Below the pieces are notes generated by a model. The model saw only the letters and a list, made by a program, of their open reading frames with translations. It was not told where the DNA came from and did no database searches. A stretch of DNA of 14,664 nt, taken from contig JAEZYW010000174.1 in assembly GCA_023418835.1 (NCBI GenBank), forward strand, positions 1 through 14,664, read 5' to 3'. Positions 8,205-14,658 of the stretch are shown here, in pieces (the first letter of the stretch is position 1; each line of letters opens with the position of its first letter). The translations under genes and the position numbers were made by a program. This stretch comes from Bacillota bacterium (lineage in GTDB: Bacteria > Bacillota > Clostridia > Tissierellales > Peptoniphilaceae).

Positions 8205-8289
8205 CTGGTACTATAAAAGAGTCGCATATTGGTACTTGTATAGATACCAGAAAATTGATACCCTCTTATTAGATTAAGGGGGTATTTTT
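8205..8289 (+). promoter_or_regulatory. Leader RNA with competing hairpins before the ECF gene (candidate attenuator or riboswitch)
   Basis: The 85 nt between the gltX stop and the ECF start hold three GGTA segments (8207-8210, 8231-8234, 8281-8284) and two TACC segments (8245-8248, 8259-8262, each within GATACC). CTGGTA 8205-8210 can pair perfectly with TACCAG 8245-8250. TGGTA 8230-8234 can pair with the same TACCA. GGTA at 8231 can instead pair with the TACC that forms the 5' arm of the terminator-like hairpin. These pairings exclude one another, as expected for an attenuator. It does not match the consensus I know for TPP, FMN, preQ1, THF or T-box leaders. The ligand, if any, is unknown. 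Confidence 0.45.
8258..8289 (+). terminator. Terminator-like hairpin that also hides the ECF gene ribosome binding site
   Basis: ATACCCTCTTA (8258-8268) pairs with TAAGGGGGTAT (8275-8285) over 11 bp, with one T-G wobble and a 6-nt loop. Five T follow and end exactly at ATG 8290. The 3' arm contains AAGGGGG (8276-8282), the ribosome binding site 7 bases before the start. The same hairpin could stop transcription from gltX or block translation of the ECF gene. Confidence 0.7.
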
Positions 8290-8793
8290 ATGGAAAGAAA
8301 AGAAACAAAAACAAAACTTACTATATACCAGATTGCGTTGTATGGCGTTTTAATGGCGTTAACAGTTTTAGCGACAATGCTTGTGACAGTGCCCACAATT
8401 GCAACCCAAGGTTACATAAACTTAGGAGATGCTTTGGTATTATTGTCGGGTATTATTCTAGGTCCTACTGGCGGGTTTGTAGTAGGGGGAGTTGGATCTG
8501 CATTAGCTGATATATTACTTGGTTATAGCTATTATGCGCCTTTTACATTGGTGATTAAGGGAATTGAAGGAGCTTTAGGCGTATTTTTGTTTAGAAAGCT
8601 CTTTAAAGAGAAAAATTCTCTTATACCACTATGCATTGCAGGAGTATGGATGGCTACTGGATATATGATAGTAGAAATTTTTCTTTACGGTTTTGCTGCT
8701 GCAGTTGCAAGTTTTCCAGGTAATATTTTACAAGGTGTAGTAGGAGCAATTTTGGCTACAATTGTTTATAAAAATATAAAAGATAAAATTTAA
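8290..8793 (+). CDS. ECF transporter S component (vitamin or precursor uptake)
   Basis: A 167-residue membrane protein, the substrate-binding S subunit of an energy-coupling-factor transporter. It would work with a shared EcfA/A'/T module encoded elsewhere. About five to six hydrophobic helices are visible. Characteristic pieces are IALYGVLMALTVLATML, QGYINLGDALVLLSGIILGP, GGFVVGGVGSALADILLGY, and APFTLVIKGIEGALGVFLFR, which resemble the ECF S family that includes HmpT-like proteins (PF07155 type). The substrate is not determined: hydroxymethylpyrimidine, riboflavin-like compounds or another vitamin are all possible. The start is ATG 8290, with its ribosome binding site inside the leader hairpin, so expression is probably controlled there. 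A strong terminator follows the gene. Confidence 0.87.
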   Translation: MERKETKTKLTIYQIALYGVLMALTVLATMLVTVPTIATQGYINLGDALVLLSGIILGPTGGFVVGGVGSALADILLGYSYYAPFTLVIKGIEGALGVFLFRKLFKEKNSLIPLCIAGVWMATGYMIVEIFLYGFAAAVASFPGNILQGVVGAILATIVYKNIKDKI

Positions 8794-8824
8794 AAATATT
8801 TATTAATCATAATAGCCTATTAAC

Positions 8825-8866
8825 AAAGGTTGCAAGGAGAATTAAATTTCTTTTGCAACCTTTTTT
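8825..8866 (+). terminator. Intrinsic terminator after the ECF S component
   Basis: AAAGGTTGCAA (8825-8835) pairs perfectly with TTGCAACCTTT (8853-8863) over 11 bp, with a 17-nt AT-rich loop and a T-run 8861-8866. It separates the ECF gene from the ribonucleotide reductase gene. Confidence 0.92.
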
Positions 8867-8876
8867 CATTACTATA

Positions 8877-8905
8877 TTGTAATAATAATATGTGTATGAT
8901 ATAGT
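8877..8905 (+). promoter_or_regulatory. Probable promoter of the ribonucleotide reductase gene
   Basis: TTGTAA at 8877-8882 and TATAGT at 8900-8905 are 17 bp apart, just after the ECF terminator. The leader of about 50 nt is too short for a cobalamin riboswitch, and no NrdR-box pair is obvious to the eye. Confidence 0.5.
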
Positions 8906-8960
8906 AGTTAATGCAATTATAAATTATAATTAAACACAATATATAGTAGGAGGCAGTAAA

Positions 8961-11081
8961 GTGCAAGTAAGGAAAAGAAATGGCAATTTGGTGGATTTTG
9001 AGGTCGATAAAATTGTAATAGCTATAGAAAAAGCTATGGCAGAAACTGATGAAGGTATTGATGAAAAAATATCTCAACAAATAGCCGACACTATTGCAAA
9101 AAAACATGAAGGCGATGAAGAACTTCACATCGAGACAATTCAAGACGAAGTTGAATTGGAATTAATGAAAGTTCGTCCAGATGTTGCAAAAAAATACATT
9201 ATCTACAGACAAGAACGTGAGAAACTTAGACGTGAAGGCTGGGATATGTCTGATCTCCAAAGGGATATTTACGAAAAGAAATATAGATTTGACTCAGAAA
9301 ATTTTGAAGAATTTCTAGACAGAACTAGTGGAAATAACGAAGCCATTAAAAAAGCGATAAAAGACAAAAGATTTATGCCCTCTGGAAGAATTTTGGCTGG
9401 TCGTGGTCTAGATAAAGTCGGAAAAAAAATTACCCTTTCAAATTGCTATGTACTTCCAAAAGTTGGCGATAGTATAGAAGAAATCTATGATACTGCTAAA
9501 CACTTAGCAAGAACTTATAGCTATGGTGGTGGAGTTGGTCTTAATATATCAAACCTAAGACCTAGAGGTGCTAAAGTCAACAATGCTGCTTCCACAACAA
9601 CAGGCGCTGTTTCTTTCATGGACTTATTTGCACAAACTACAGCTTTAATTGGAATGAAGGGTAGAAGAGGTGCGTTAATGTTAAATATTGATTGTACCCA
9701 CCCTGATTTAGAAGAATTTATTAATGTAAAAAGTAATTTGGAAAAAGTTACTAGCGCTAATATTTCTGTAAATGTAAATAATGAATTTATGGAAGCTGTT
9801 AAAGCAAATAAGCCTTTTAAATTACACTTTGAAGTAAAAGCTTCAGGGGAAAAAATTGAAAAAGAAGTAAGTGCTAAAGAGATGTTTAGAAAACTTGCTT
9901 ATAACAACTGGAGAATGGCAGAGCCAGGAATTCTTTATTGGGATAAAATTGACTCTTGGCATCTTATGAGCGAGGATCCATCTTTTGAATACGCAGGAGT
10001 AAACCCTTGTGCAGAAGAACCCCTTCCAGCTTACGGAAGCTGTAATTTAGCGAGCATTAACTTAGGTGAATTTGTAAAACATCCTTTTACAATCTATGCT
10101 AGATTTGAGTTTGAAAAATTTGCCGAATTAGTTAGAGAAGGAGTTTACTATTTAAACGGCGTCCTAGACGAAAACATGAATCTTCACCCACTAGAAGAAC
10201 AAAAAGAAGTTGGAGCCCAACTTCGTCAAATTGGACTTGGAATTATGGGACTTGCAGATGCCTTTATAAAACTTGGTATAGAATACGGATCTGAAGAGTC
10301 CATTAGCTTAATTAACCAAATAGGTAGACTTCTAATAAATGAAGCTTTAAGAGCCTCAGCATTGCTAGCAGAAAAAGACGGACCTTATCCTGCTTATAAA
10401 GCAGAACACGTTTTAAAGAGTCCTTTCCTTTTACACAATGCAGACGAGGATGTAATAGAATTAATAAAAGAACACGGACTAAGAAATTCTCAACTTTTAA
10501 CTATTGCTCCAACGGGAAGTATTTCTACTTTAGTGGGATGTAGTAACGGAGTTGAACCACTATTCCAAATTTCTTATACGAGAAAAACTGAATCCATCCA
10601 CGGAACAGACACTTACTATAAAGTCTATTCTGACATCGTAAGAAAATATATGAACGCCAATGGATTGGGCTCAGAAGACGAACTACCTGAATTTATAGTT
10701 ACAGCAGATAGTCTAGATTATAAAAAGAGAATTGACGTTCAATCTGCATTCCAACAATTTATCGATGCAAGTATTTCCTCAACAGTAAATGTTCCTAATG
10801 AATTTACAGTCGAGGAAGTAGAAGACCTTTATATGTACGCTTGGGAAAAGGGCGTAAAAGGGATTACTATTTATAGAGACGGATGCGACAGAGAAGGAAT
10901 TCTTACTACAGAAAATACTAAAAAATCTAGAATTCAAGAGCTACAAGATGAACTGAATAGAGAAATAGTAAAAGAATTGGAAGAAAATCCAGGAGTTTGC
11001 CCAATGTGTGGCGGAACTATGAACAAATCTGGCGGTTGTGAAGAATGCCAGGACTGTGGATATAGTCCTTGTGCAATATAA
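8961..11081 (+). CDS. nrdJ: Adenosylcobalamin-dependent (class II) ribonucleotide reductase
   Basis: Converts ribonucleotides to deoxyribonucleotides for DNA synthesis using coenzyme B12, with or without oxygen, in the cytoplasm. The product has 706 residues. Residues about 1-90 are an ATP-cone (VRKRNGNLVDFEVDKI start), the dATP/ATP activity switch. The catalytic barrel follows: FMPSGRILAGRGL (138-150), the redox pair C162 (SNCYVLP) and C361 (GSCNLASINL), and the radical-site motif N348-P-C350-A-E352. PTGSISTLVGCSNGVEP lies in the later barrel. The tail is cysteine rich (C680, C683, C693, C696, C699, C704), serving reduction of the active site or zinc binding. It starts at GTG with AGGAGG at 8948-8953, 7 bases upstream. 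The length, and the absence of a neighbouring nrdB/nrdF-like radical subunit gene, fit class II. It is monocistronic, with its own promoter and terminator. Confidence 0.94.
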   Translation: MQVRKRNGNLVDFEVDKIVIAIEKAMAETDEGIDEKISQQIADTIAKKHEGDEELHIETIQDEVELELMKVRPDVAKKYIIYRQEREKLRREGWDMSDLQRDIYEKKYRFDSENFEEFLDRTSGNNEAIKKAIKDKRFMPSGRILAGRGLDKVGKKITLSNCYVLPKVGDSIEEIYDTAKHLARTYSYGGGVGLNISNLRPRGAKVNNAASTTTGAVSFMDLFAQTTALIGMKGRRGALMLNIDCTHPDLEEFINVKSNLEKVTSANISVNVNNEFMEAVKANKPFKLHFEVKASGEKIEKEVSAKEMFRKLAYNNWRMAEPGILYWDKIDSWHLMSEDPSFEYAGVNPCAEEPLPAYGSCNLASINLGEFVKHPFTIYARFEFEKFAELVREGVYYLNGVLDENMNLHPLEEQKEVGAQLRQIGLGIMGLADAFIKLGIEYGSEESISLINQIGRLLINEALRASALLAEKDGPYPAYKAEHVLKSPFLLHNADEDVIELIKEHGLRNSQLLTIAPTGSISTLVGCSNGVEPLFQISYTRKTESIHGTDTYYKVYSDIVRKYMNANGLGSEDELPEFIVTADSLDYKKRIDVQSAFQQFIDASISSTVNVPNEFTVEEVEDLYMYAWEKGVKGITIYRDGCDREGILTTENTKKSRIQELQDELNREIVKELEENPGVCPMCGGTMNKSGGCEECQDCGYSPCAI

Positions 11082-11096
11082 TAGATAAGATTAAAG

Positions 11097-11131
11097 ACAC
11101 TTTATATAGGAAACTATTTAAAGTGTTTTTT
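11097..11131 (+). terminator. Intrinsic terminator after nrdJ
   Basis: ACACTTTA (11097-11104) pairs with TAAAGTGT (11119-11126). After one T-T mismatch the stem continues with ATAG (11106-11109) and CTAT (11114-11117), closing on a 4-nt loop. A run of six T covers 11126-11131. Confidence 0.85.
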
Positions 11132-11215
11132 AATTATAGATTTCTATACTGCTTGCAGAAAAACCTTAAAGGGTATATCAAAAAGAAAGAAAATTTATGG
11201 AGTAAAATAATAAAA

Positions 11216-11244
11216 TTGAATATATTTAAATTATATGTTAAAAT
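11216..11244 (+). promoter_or_regulatory. Extended -10 promoter of the ABC transporter operon
   Basis: TTGAAT at 11216-11221 and TAAAAT at 11239-11244 have a 17-bp spacer, and TG at 11236-11237 gives an extended -10 (TGTTAAAAT). Transcription should start near 11251, inside the inverted repeat at 11246-11267. The rest of the gap from 11132 to 11215 shows nothing I can name. Confidence 0.65.
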
Positions 11245-11245
11245 C

Positions 11246-11267
11246 TATTTAGAAATATATCTAAATA
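11246..11267 (+). repeat. Inverted repeat at the ABC operon promoter (operator candidate)
   Basis: TATTTAGA (11246-11253) and TCTAAATA (11260-11267) form a perfect 8-bp inverted repeat around 6 nt. It begins one base after the -10 element and covers the expected transcription start, a classical repressor position. It could instead act as a small 5' RNA hairpin. No regulator gene lies next to it. Confidence 0.55.
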
Positions 11268-11284
11268 CATCAAAGGAGGTATAG

Positions 11285-12196
11285 ATGAGTATTAAATTTG
11301 ACAATCTTCATAAAAGTTATGGGGATGTAGAGATACTCCATGGTGTTACCTTTGAAGTTTCTCCTGGAAAGCCAATGGCATTTTTAGGAAGAAATGGAGC
11401 GGGAAAAACTACGACCATTAGAGGATTCATGGACGTCTTTCGTTTTGATTCTGGAAATATTACCATCGACAATAAACCTTTTAAGGTGAATGACTATCGG
11501 ATTGGATATTTACCAGAAGAAAGGGGTCTATACCAAAAACATAAAATATTAGATCAATTAATATATTTTTCTAAACTTAGAGGAATAGACGGAGAGAGTG
11601 CTAAAAAGAATATTTTGGAATTGTTAGAAAAAGTAGAATTATCTGAATACGCTGAGAAAAAATTGGAAACCCTATCAAAGGGTAACCAACAAAAAGTTCA
11701 GATAGTACAAGCCCTAATGAACAATCCGGAAATAGTAATTCTAGATGAGCCCTTTTCAGGATTGGACCCAGTGAATTCAAAGATACTCAGAGATTTGGTA
11801 AAAGAAATCACTGATGAAGGAAACTATTTAATATTTTCCTCTCACCAGATGGGATATGTGGAGGAGATGTGCGATGAGATAACAATTATTGACAAAGGAA
11901 ATATTGTAGTTTCAGATTCCATTGAAAATGTGAAAAGAGAATTAGGTGGAGGAAGGATAGAACTTTCATCTGGAAATATGGATGTGGACTCTTTAGAATT
12001 TTATATAAAATCTCAAATTCCAAATATCAGTGTATTAAAAAAAGAAAATTTTGTAGTTGTGGATTTGAATGAAATTAAAAAAGAAGATTTTATTCAACAA
12101 CTCCTTGATATAAACTTAGACATAAAAAACTTTGGAGATTATGAACCCTCTGTTTACGATATATTCATTGATGCGGTAGGTGAGAGCCATGAATAA
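11285..12196 (+). CDS. ABC transporter ATP-binding protein (NatA/YhaQ-like)
   Basis: Cytoplasmic ATPase subunit, 303 residues, that powers the membrane subunit encoded next. The Walker A is GRNGAGKTT (35-43), the signature is LSKGNQQK (130-137), Walker B is VILDEP (151-156, E155), the D-loop is SGLDP and the switch histidine is H187. The Q-loop region reads GYLPEERGLY, and with the LSKGNQQK signature this is typical of the NatA/YhaQ group. A C-terminal extension of about 90 residues (from 215) is also usual for that group. AAGGAGGT at 11273-11280 precedes ATG 11285. The gene overlaps the permease start by 8 bp. Related systems export sodium ions or unknown compounds; the substrate here is unknown. 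Confidence 0.92.
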   Translation: MSIKFDNLHKSYGDVEILHGVTFEVSPGKPMAFLGRNGAGKTTTIRGFMDVFRFDSGNITIDNKPFKVNDYRIGYLPEERGLYQKHKILDQLIYFSKLRGIDGESAKKNILELLEKVELSEYAEKKLETLSKGNQQKVQIVQALMNNPEIVILDEPFSGLDPVNSKILRDLVKEITDEGNYLIFSSHQMGYVEEMCDEITIIDKGNIVVSDSIENVKRELGGGRIELSSGNMDVDSLEFYIKSQIPNISVLKKENFVVVDLNEIKKEDFIQQLLDINLDIKNFGDYEPSVYDIFIDAVGESHE

Positions 12197-13445
12197 AACT
12201 ATGACTGTATTTAAATATGAATTGAAAGCTGCATTAAGATCTAGGACATTTTTAGTTTCTAATATAATATTTATGGGGATTATAATCATAGCATCCCTGT
12301 TTATAAGGTTTGGAGTTGGAAATAGTATTAAAGAATTAGCCCCAATAGCTCAAATAATTTCCGAGGATCCAAGTGAAAGTAGAAATGTTGGTGTAATTAT
12401 AAAAGATGATGTCCTTAATAAAGAAATCATAGAAAAAATGTATCCCAACGAAAATATAACAATATTTGAGTCAGACGAAAAATTGAGAGAAAGTATTACA
12501 AATAAAGAGCTTGACTCAGGAATTATTTTTACAAGTGATAATAGCATGACTTTGATTTATGAAAAAGCGCCTACTTTTTCTATTAATTGCGATGAGTATA
12601 CTCAGCCCTATAGAGAATATTTGGTAGATGAAAAACTAAAAGATAGGGGCATTACATTACAAGAAATCCAAGACATTGAATCAGAGGTAGAGGTGAAATC
12701 TAAAGTAGAATCTCTAGTAGAAGACAATAGCACTATAGTAAGATTTATTTCTACAATTTTGAGCTTTCTTTTATACCTAATTATAATAATGAATGGTCAA
12801 ATTGCAGCTTTGAATGTGGCAAGGGAAAAAAATGATAGGACAATGGAACTTTTAATTACTAGCACGAATCCCAAAAACTTGATTAATGGAAAGGTTCTAG
12901 CTAGCTTTTTCCAAAGTATGGTAACGGTATTGCTTTTAACTATAGCTACGGGAATTGCTTTATTTATTAATAAAGACTTATTTTTACAGTTTTTATCTAT
13001 GGTAAACTTTTCAATTGATTTTACTTTTATTGGAATATTTTTAATATTCTTTGTAATAGGTTATATAATGTATCTCTTTATTTACGCAGCTTTAGGATCT
13101 ACAGTATCTGCGACAGAAGAAGTTAATACAGCAATGGGTCCACTGATGATAATAGTAGTAGCCGTTTATTTCGGAACTATTATGGCTTTGTCTAATCCAG
13201 ACCCTAATAATCTCATTCTAAAGATAATGAGTTTCGTACCATTTAGCTCCATGTTTACAATTCATGCAAGATACGCTCTTACTGATATGCCACTATTTGA
13301 AGTGGGAATATCATTAGCAATACTAATAGTTACAACAATAATTTTGACACTTATAAGTATTAGAATTTATCGCAGTGCATCACTTAACTATGGAAACAAG
13401 AATAAGATTTCAAATCGGATAAAAAGAATATTTAAAAGAAAATAA
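12189..13445 (+). CDS. ABC transporter permease (NatB/YhaP-like)
   Basis: Membrane subunit of the ABC exporter, 418 residues. The layout is one N-terminal helix (about 18-38, within FLVSNIIFMGIIIIASLF), a large outside domain of about 140 residues, then a block of five or more helices from about 180 (FISTILSFLLYLIIIMNGQI onward). Between helices lies NVAREKNDRTMELLITST, the conserved E-R-x-x-x-x-E-x-L-L-type cytoplasmic loop of ABC-2 permeases. I chose ATG 12189 over GTG 12180 because AGGTGAGAG directly precedes it and the protein then begins MNKTMTVFKYELKAAL. The overlap with the ATPase gene indicates coupled translation. The C-terminus is basic (IKRIFKRK). The substrate is unknown. Confidence 0.9.
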   Translation: MNKTMTVFKYELKAALRSRTFLVSNIIFMGIIIIASLFIRFGVGNSIKELAPIAQIISEDPSESRNVGVIIKDDVLNKEIIEKMYPNENITIFESDEKLRESITNKELDSGIIFTSDNSMTLIYEKAPTFSINCDEYTQPYREYLVDEKLKDRGITLQEIQDIESEVEVKSKVESLVEDNSTIVRFISTILSFLLYLIIIMNGQIAALNVAREKNDRTMELLITSTNPKNLINGKVLASFFQSMVTVLLLTIATGIALFINKDLFLQFLSMVNFSIDFTFIGIFLIFFVIGYIMYLFIYAALGSTVSATEEVNTAMGPLMIIVVAVYFGTIMALSNPDPNNLILKIMSFVPFSSMFTIHARYALTDMPLFEVGISLAILIVTTIILTLISIRIYRSASLNYGNKNKISNRIKRIFKRK

Positions 13446-13449
13446 AAAA

Positions 13450-13487
13450 TGAGGCATTCCCAAGAATACAAGGGGATGCCTTATTTT
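13450..13487. terminator. Bidirectional terminator between the ABC operon and the deacetylase gene
   Basis: TGAGGCATTCCC (13450-13461) pairs with GGGGATGCCTTA (13472-13483) over 12 bp with two G-T pairs and a 10-nt loop. TTATTTT follows on the plus strand. On the minus strand the hairpin is followed by TCATTTTTTATTTT, so it can end both convergent transcripts. Confidence 0.88.
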
Positions 13488-13501
13488 AATATTAGTATAT
13501 A

Positions 13502-14392
13502 TTATTTAAACGTTCCTTCTAACATCTGGATAAATCTAGCCTCATCCGTATTAAAATCTACATTATATCTAGAAATTTTCAGTTGCCCATCTGTAGGAAA
13601 TTGGTTAGGATTTGCAATTCCTCTTTTTGTCGTTACCGAAGTTTTAAATCCTAAATCCTTTAAAACCTTTAAAGCGGCGTCGTTGTAATTTCCAAAGGGA
13701 TAGGAAAATGTGGTCATTTTTATTCCAAGATTTTCTTCTAAAAAGTTTTTCGAAGTTAAAACTTCTTTATAGATTTCATCATAAGTCATTTTAGAAAAAT
13801 CTGGGTGTGAGTATGAGTGAACTCCAATCTCCTGTCCGGCAGCATGAAGGGCTTTAACCCCATCTAAGTTTCTATCTTTGATATCCATAAATAGTCTATC
13901 TTGGACTATATAAAATGTAGCCTTTGCATTAAATCTTTCTAAAACGTCTTTTACATAAGTAAAATGAGATGCATATCCATCGTCAAAAGTCAGAACGACA
14001 GGTTTTTCTGGAAGATTTGTTCCTTTAGTCCAATTATCATATAATTCTTCCATTGTTATTGTAGTATAACCATTGGCAGATAGATACAACATCTTTGATT
14101 CTAAGCTAGCCTTTAAAATGTAGTTAGAGTCGTTAAATTCCTTTGTTTCCGAATATCCAACTTCGTGGAACATCAATACAGGAATAATTTTCGCATTTAC
14201 GTGAAAACCCGTTTCAGGATCAAACTCATCATACACATAATCATCGGCGATTTGTCTACTAACAAACTTCGCTTCATTCAATATCTTCGTTTTCGTTACA
14301 TTGGTTATTGCTGTAACATCTCCCATAGCAAAAACAGAACTGCTAAGAGATAGGGTAAAAACTAATAATAATATAATAACTGTCTTTTTCAT
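13502..14392 (-). CDS. Secreted polysaccharide deacetylase (NodB domain)
   Basis: A 296-residue exported enzyme that should remove acetyl groups from N-acetylated sugars of a surface polysaccharide or peptidoglycan. Residues 1-22 are a signal peptide (KK, a leucine-rich core, cleavage likely after VFA at 22). The NodB fold begins with PVLMFHEVG (71-79). Metal and catalytic residues are TFDDGY (135-140; D137, D138) and HSYSHP (192-197; H192, H196), then SYPFGNYN (230-237). This arrangement resembles IcaB/PgaB-type and other Firmicute deacetylases more than the short PdaA type; the substrate cannot be decided. On its strand AGGAGG lies 4 bases before the ATG at 14392. Its upstream region is duplicated (see the repeat entries), which places a second promoter and a truncated copy of its start behind it. 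Confidence 0.93.
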   Translation of the reverse strand: MKKTVIILLLVFTLSLSSSVFAMGDVTAITNVTKTKILNEAKFVSRQIADDYVYDEFDPETGFHVNAKIIPVLMFHEVGYSETKEFNDSNYILKASLESKMLYLSANGYTTITMEELYDNWTKGTNLPEKPVVLTFDDGYASHFTYVKDVLERFNAKATFYIVQDRLFMDIKDRNLDGVKALHAAGQEIGVHSYSHPDFSKMTYDEIYKEVLTSKNFLEENLGIKMTTFSYPFGNYNDAALKVLKDLGFKTSVTTKRGIANPNQFPTDGQLKISRYNVDFNTDEARFIQMLEGTFK

Positions 14393-14414
14393 AAATCCTC
14401 CTACACATTAGATT

Positions 14415-14423
14415 ATTATAACA
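14415..14423 (-). promoter_or_regulatory. Extended -10 promoter of the deacetylase gene
   Basis: On the minus strand TGTTATAAT (TATAAT at 14420 to 14415, TG at 14423-14422) is a perfect extended -10, with no good -35 at 17 bp. The same element is intact in copy B at 14586-14594. A TTTACA upstream in copy A is only 12 bp away and is not kept in copy B. Confidence 0.6.
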
Positions 14424-14467
14424 CAAAATTAGTGTAAATCTATTAACTTCATCAAAATGTAATAATA

Positions 14468-14563
14468 CTAAGGTCTTTGTGGTAAAATATAACAGAGGTG
14501 ACAAATGGCTAAACGATTAAAAACAGTAAAAATTAATAATAATATAATAACTGTCTTTTTCAT
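14468..14563 (-). pseudogene. Truncated duplicate of the deacetylase gene start (31 codons)
   Basis: Reading left from the ATG at 14563, the first residues MKKTVIILLLIFT repeat the deacetylase signal peptide MKKTVIILLLVFT almost exactly. The frame then leaves the copied segment and runs through the plus-strand leader (VFNRLAICHLCY and on) to TAG at 14468-14470. AGGAGG and an extended -10 promoter are preserved in front of it. It is best read as a duplication remnant that may be translated as a small hydrophobic upstream peptide. Confidence 0.7.
14480..14488 (+). promoter_or_regulatory. Plus-strand extended -10 promoter, copy A
   Basis: TGGTAAAAT (TG 14480-14481, TAAAAT 14483-14488) reads away from the deacetylase gene. 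AGAGGTGA at 14494-14501 and ATG 14505 follow at normal distances, so it looks like the start region of a divergent gene. No convincing -35 is seen. Confidence 0.5.
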
Positions 14564-14582
14564 AAATCCTCCTACTCACTAA
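14505..14582 (+). pseudogene. Remnant start of a divergent plus-strand gene (25 codons)
   Basis: ATG 14505 has a good ribosome binding site (AGAGGTGA 14494-14501) and a promoter-like element before it. It encodes MAKRLKT, then runs into copy B of the repeat and stops at TAA 14580-14582 after 25 residues. I infer that MAKRLKT is the true beginning of a gene whose intact copy lies to the right of the window and that the rest is junction sequence. The gene's identity cannot be told from seven residues. It might instead be a genuine short leader peptide. Confidence 0.45.
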
Positions 14583-14658
14583 ATTATTATAACACAAAAA
14601 TTGTATAAATCGACTAACTTCATTAAAATGTAATATGAAGAAACTTTATGGTAAAATA
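14526..14658. repeat. Direct repeat, copy B (divergent promoters)
   Basis: Second copy of the segment described for copy A, shifted by 171 bp and then 169 bp after a small deletion near 14632-14641. It keeps the deacetylase-like ribosome binding site, the minus-strand TGTTATAAT and a plus-strand TGGTAAAAT. The copies differ by scattered substitutions, so the duplication is not very recent. Confidence 0.93.
14649..14657 (+). promoter_or_regulatory. Plus-strand extended -10 promoter, copy B
   Basis: TGGTAAAAT repeats the copy A element exactly, seven bases before the window ends. The gene it serves should begin just beyond the window. Confidence 0.5.

Larger units (their letters stand above)
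14355..14489. repeat. Direct repeat, copy A (deacetylase start and divergent promoters)
   Basis: Bases 14355-14460 match 14526-14631 at 96 of 106 positions (my count), with a constant offset of 171. Similarity continues to 14489 with a net 2-bp deletion in copy B. Copy A holds the first 13 codons of the deacetylase gene, its ribosome binding site, its promoter, and a plus-strand promoter. Confidence 0.93.

Noticed and set aside
8205..8289. Known riboswitch or T-box before the ECF gene
   Set aside because: The TGGTAC string recalls the T-box TGGTACC element, but there is no specifier stem or room for one. TPP, FMN, preQ1 and THF core motifs are absent.
8867..8960. Cobalamin riboswitch before the B12-dependent reductase
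   Set aside because: The available leader is far too short and lacks a B12-box-like segment.
11171..11179. Short palindrome CCTTAAAGG-like sequence before the ABC promoter
   Set aside because: It is too short and is located away from the promoter elements; expected by chance.
11069..11284. 71-codon plus-strand ORF between nrdJ and the ABC operon
   Set aside because: It begins inside the end of nrdJ, has no ribosome binding site, runs through the nrdJ terminator and the next promoter, and has a lysine/isoleucine/leucine composition expected of AT-rich non-coding DNA.
13449..13688. 79-codon plus-strand ORF over the bidirectional terminator
   Set aside because: It begins in the terminator hairpin and then lies antisense to the well-supported deacetylase gene.
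14355..14658. Insertion sequence ends, phage attachment sites or CRISPR repeats at the right edge
   Set aside because: There are only two long imperfect direct copies, with no transposase or integrase and no terminal inverted repeats. The content is clearly copied gene start and promoter sequence.
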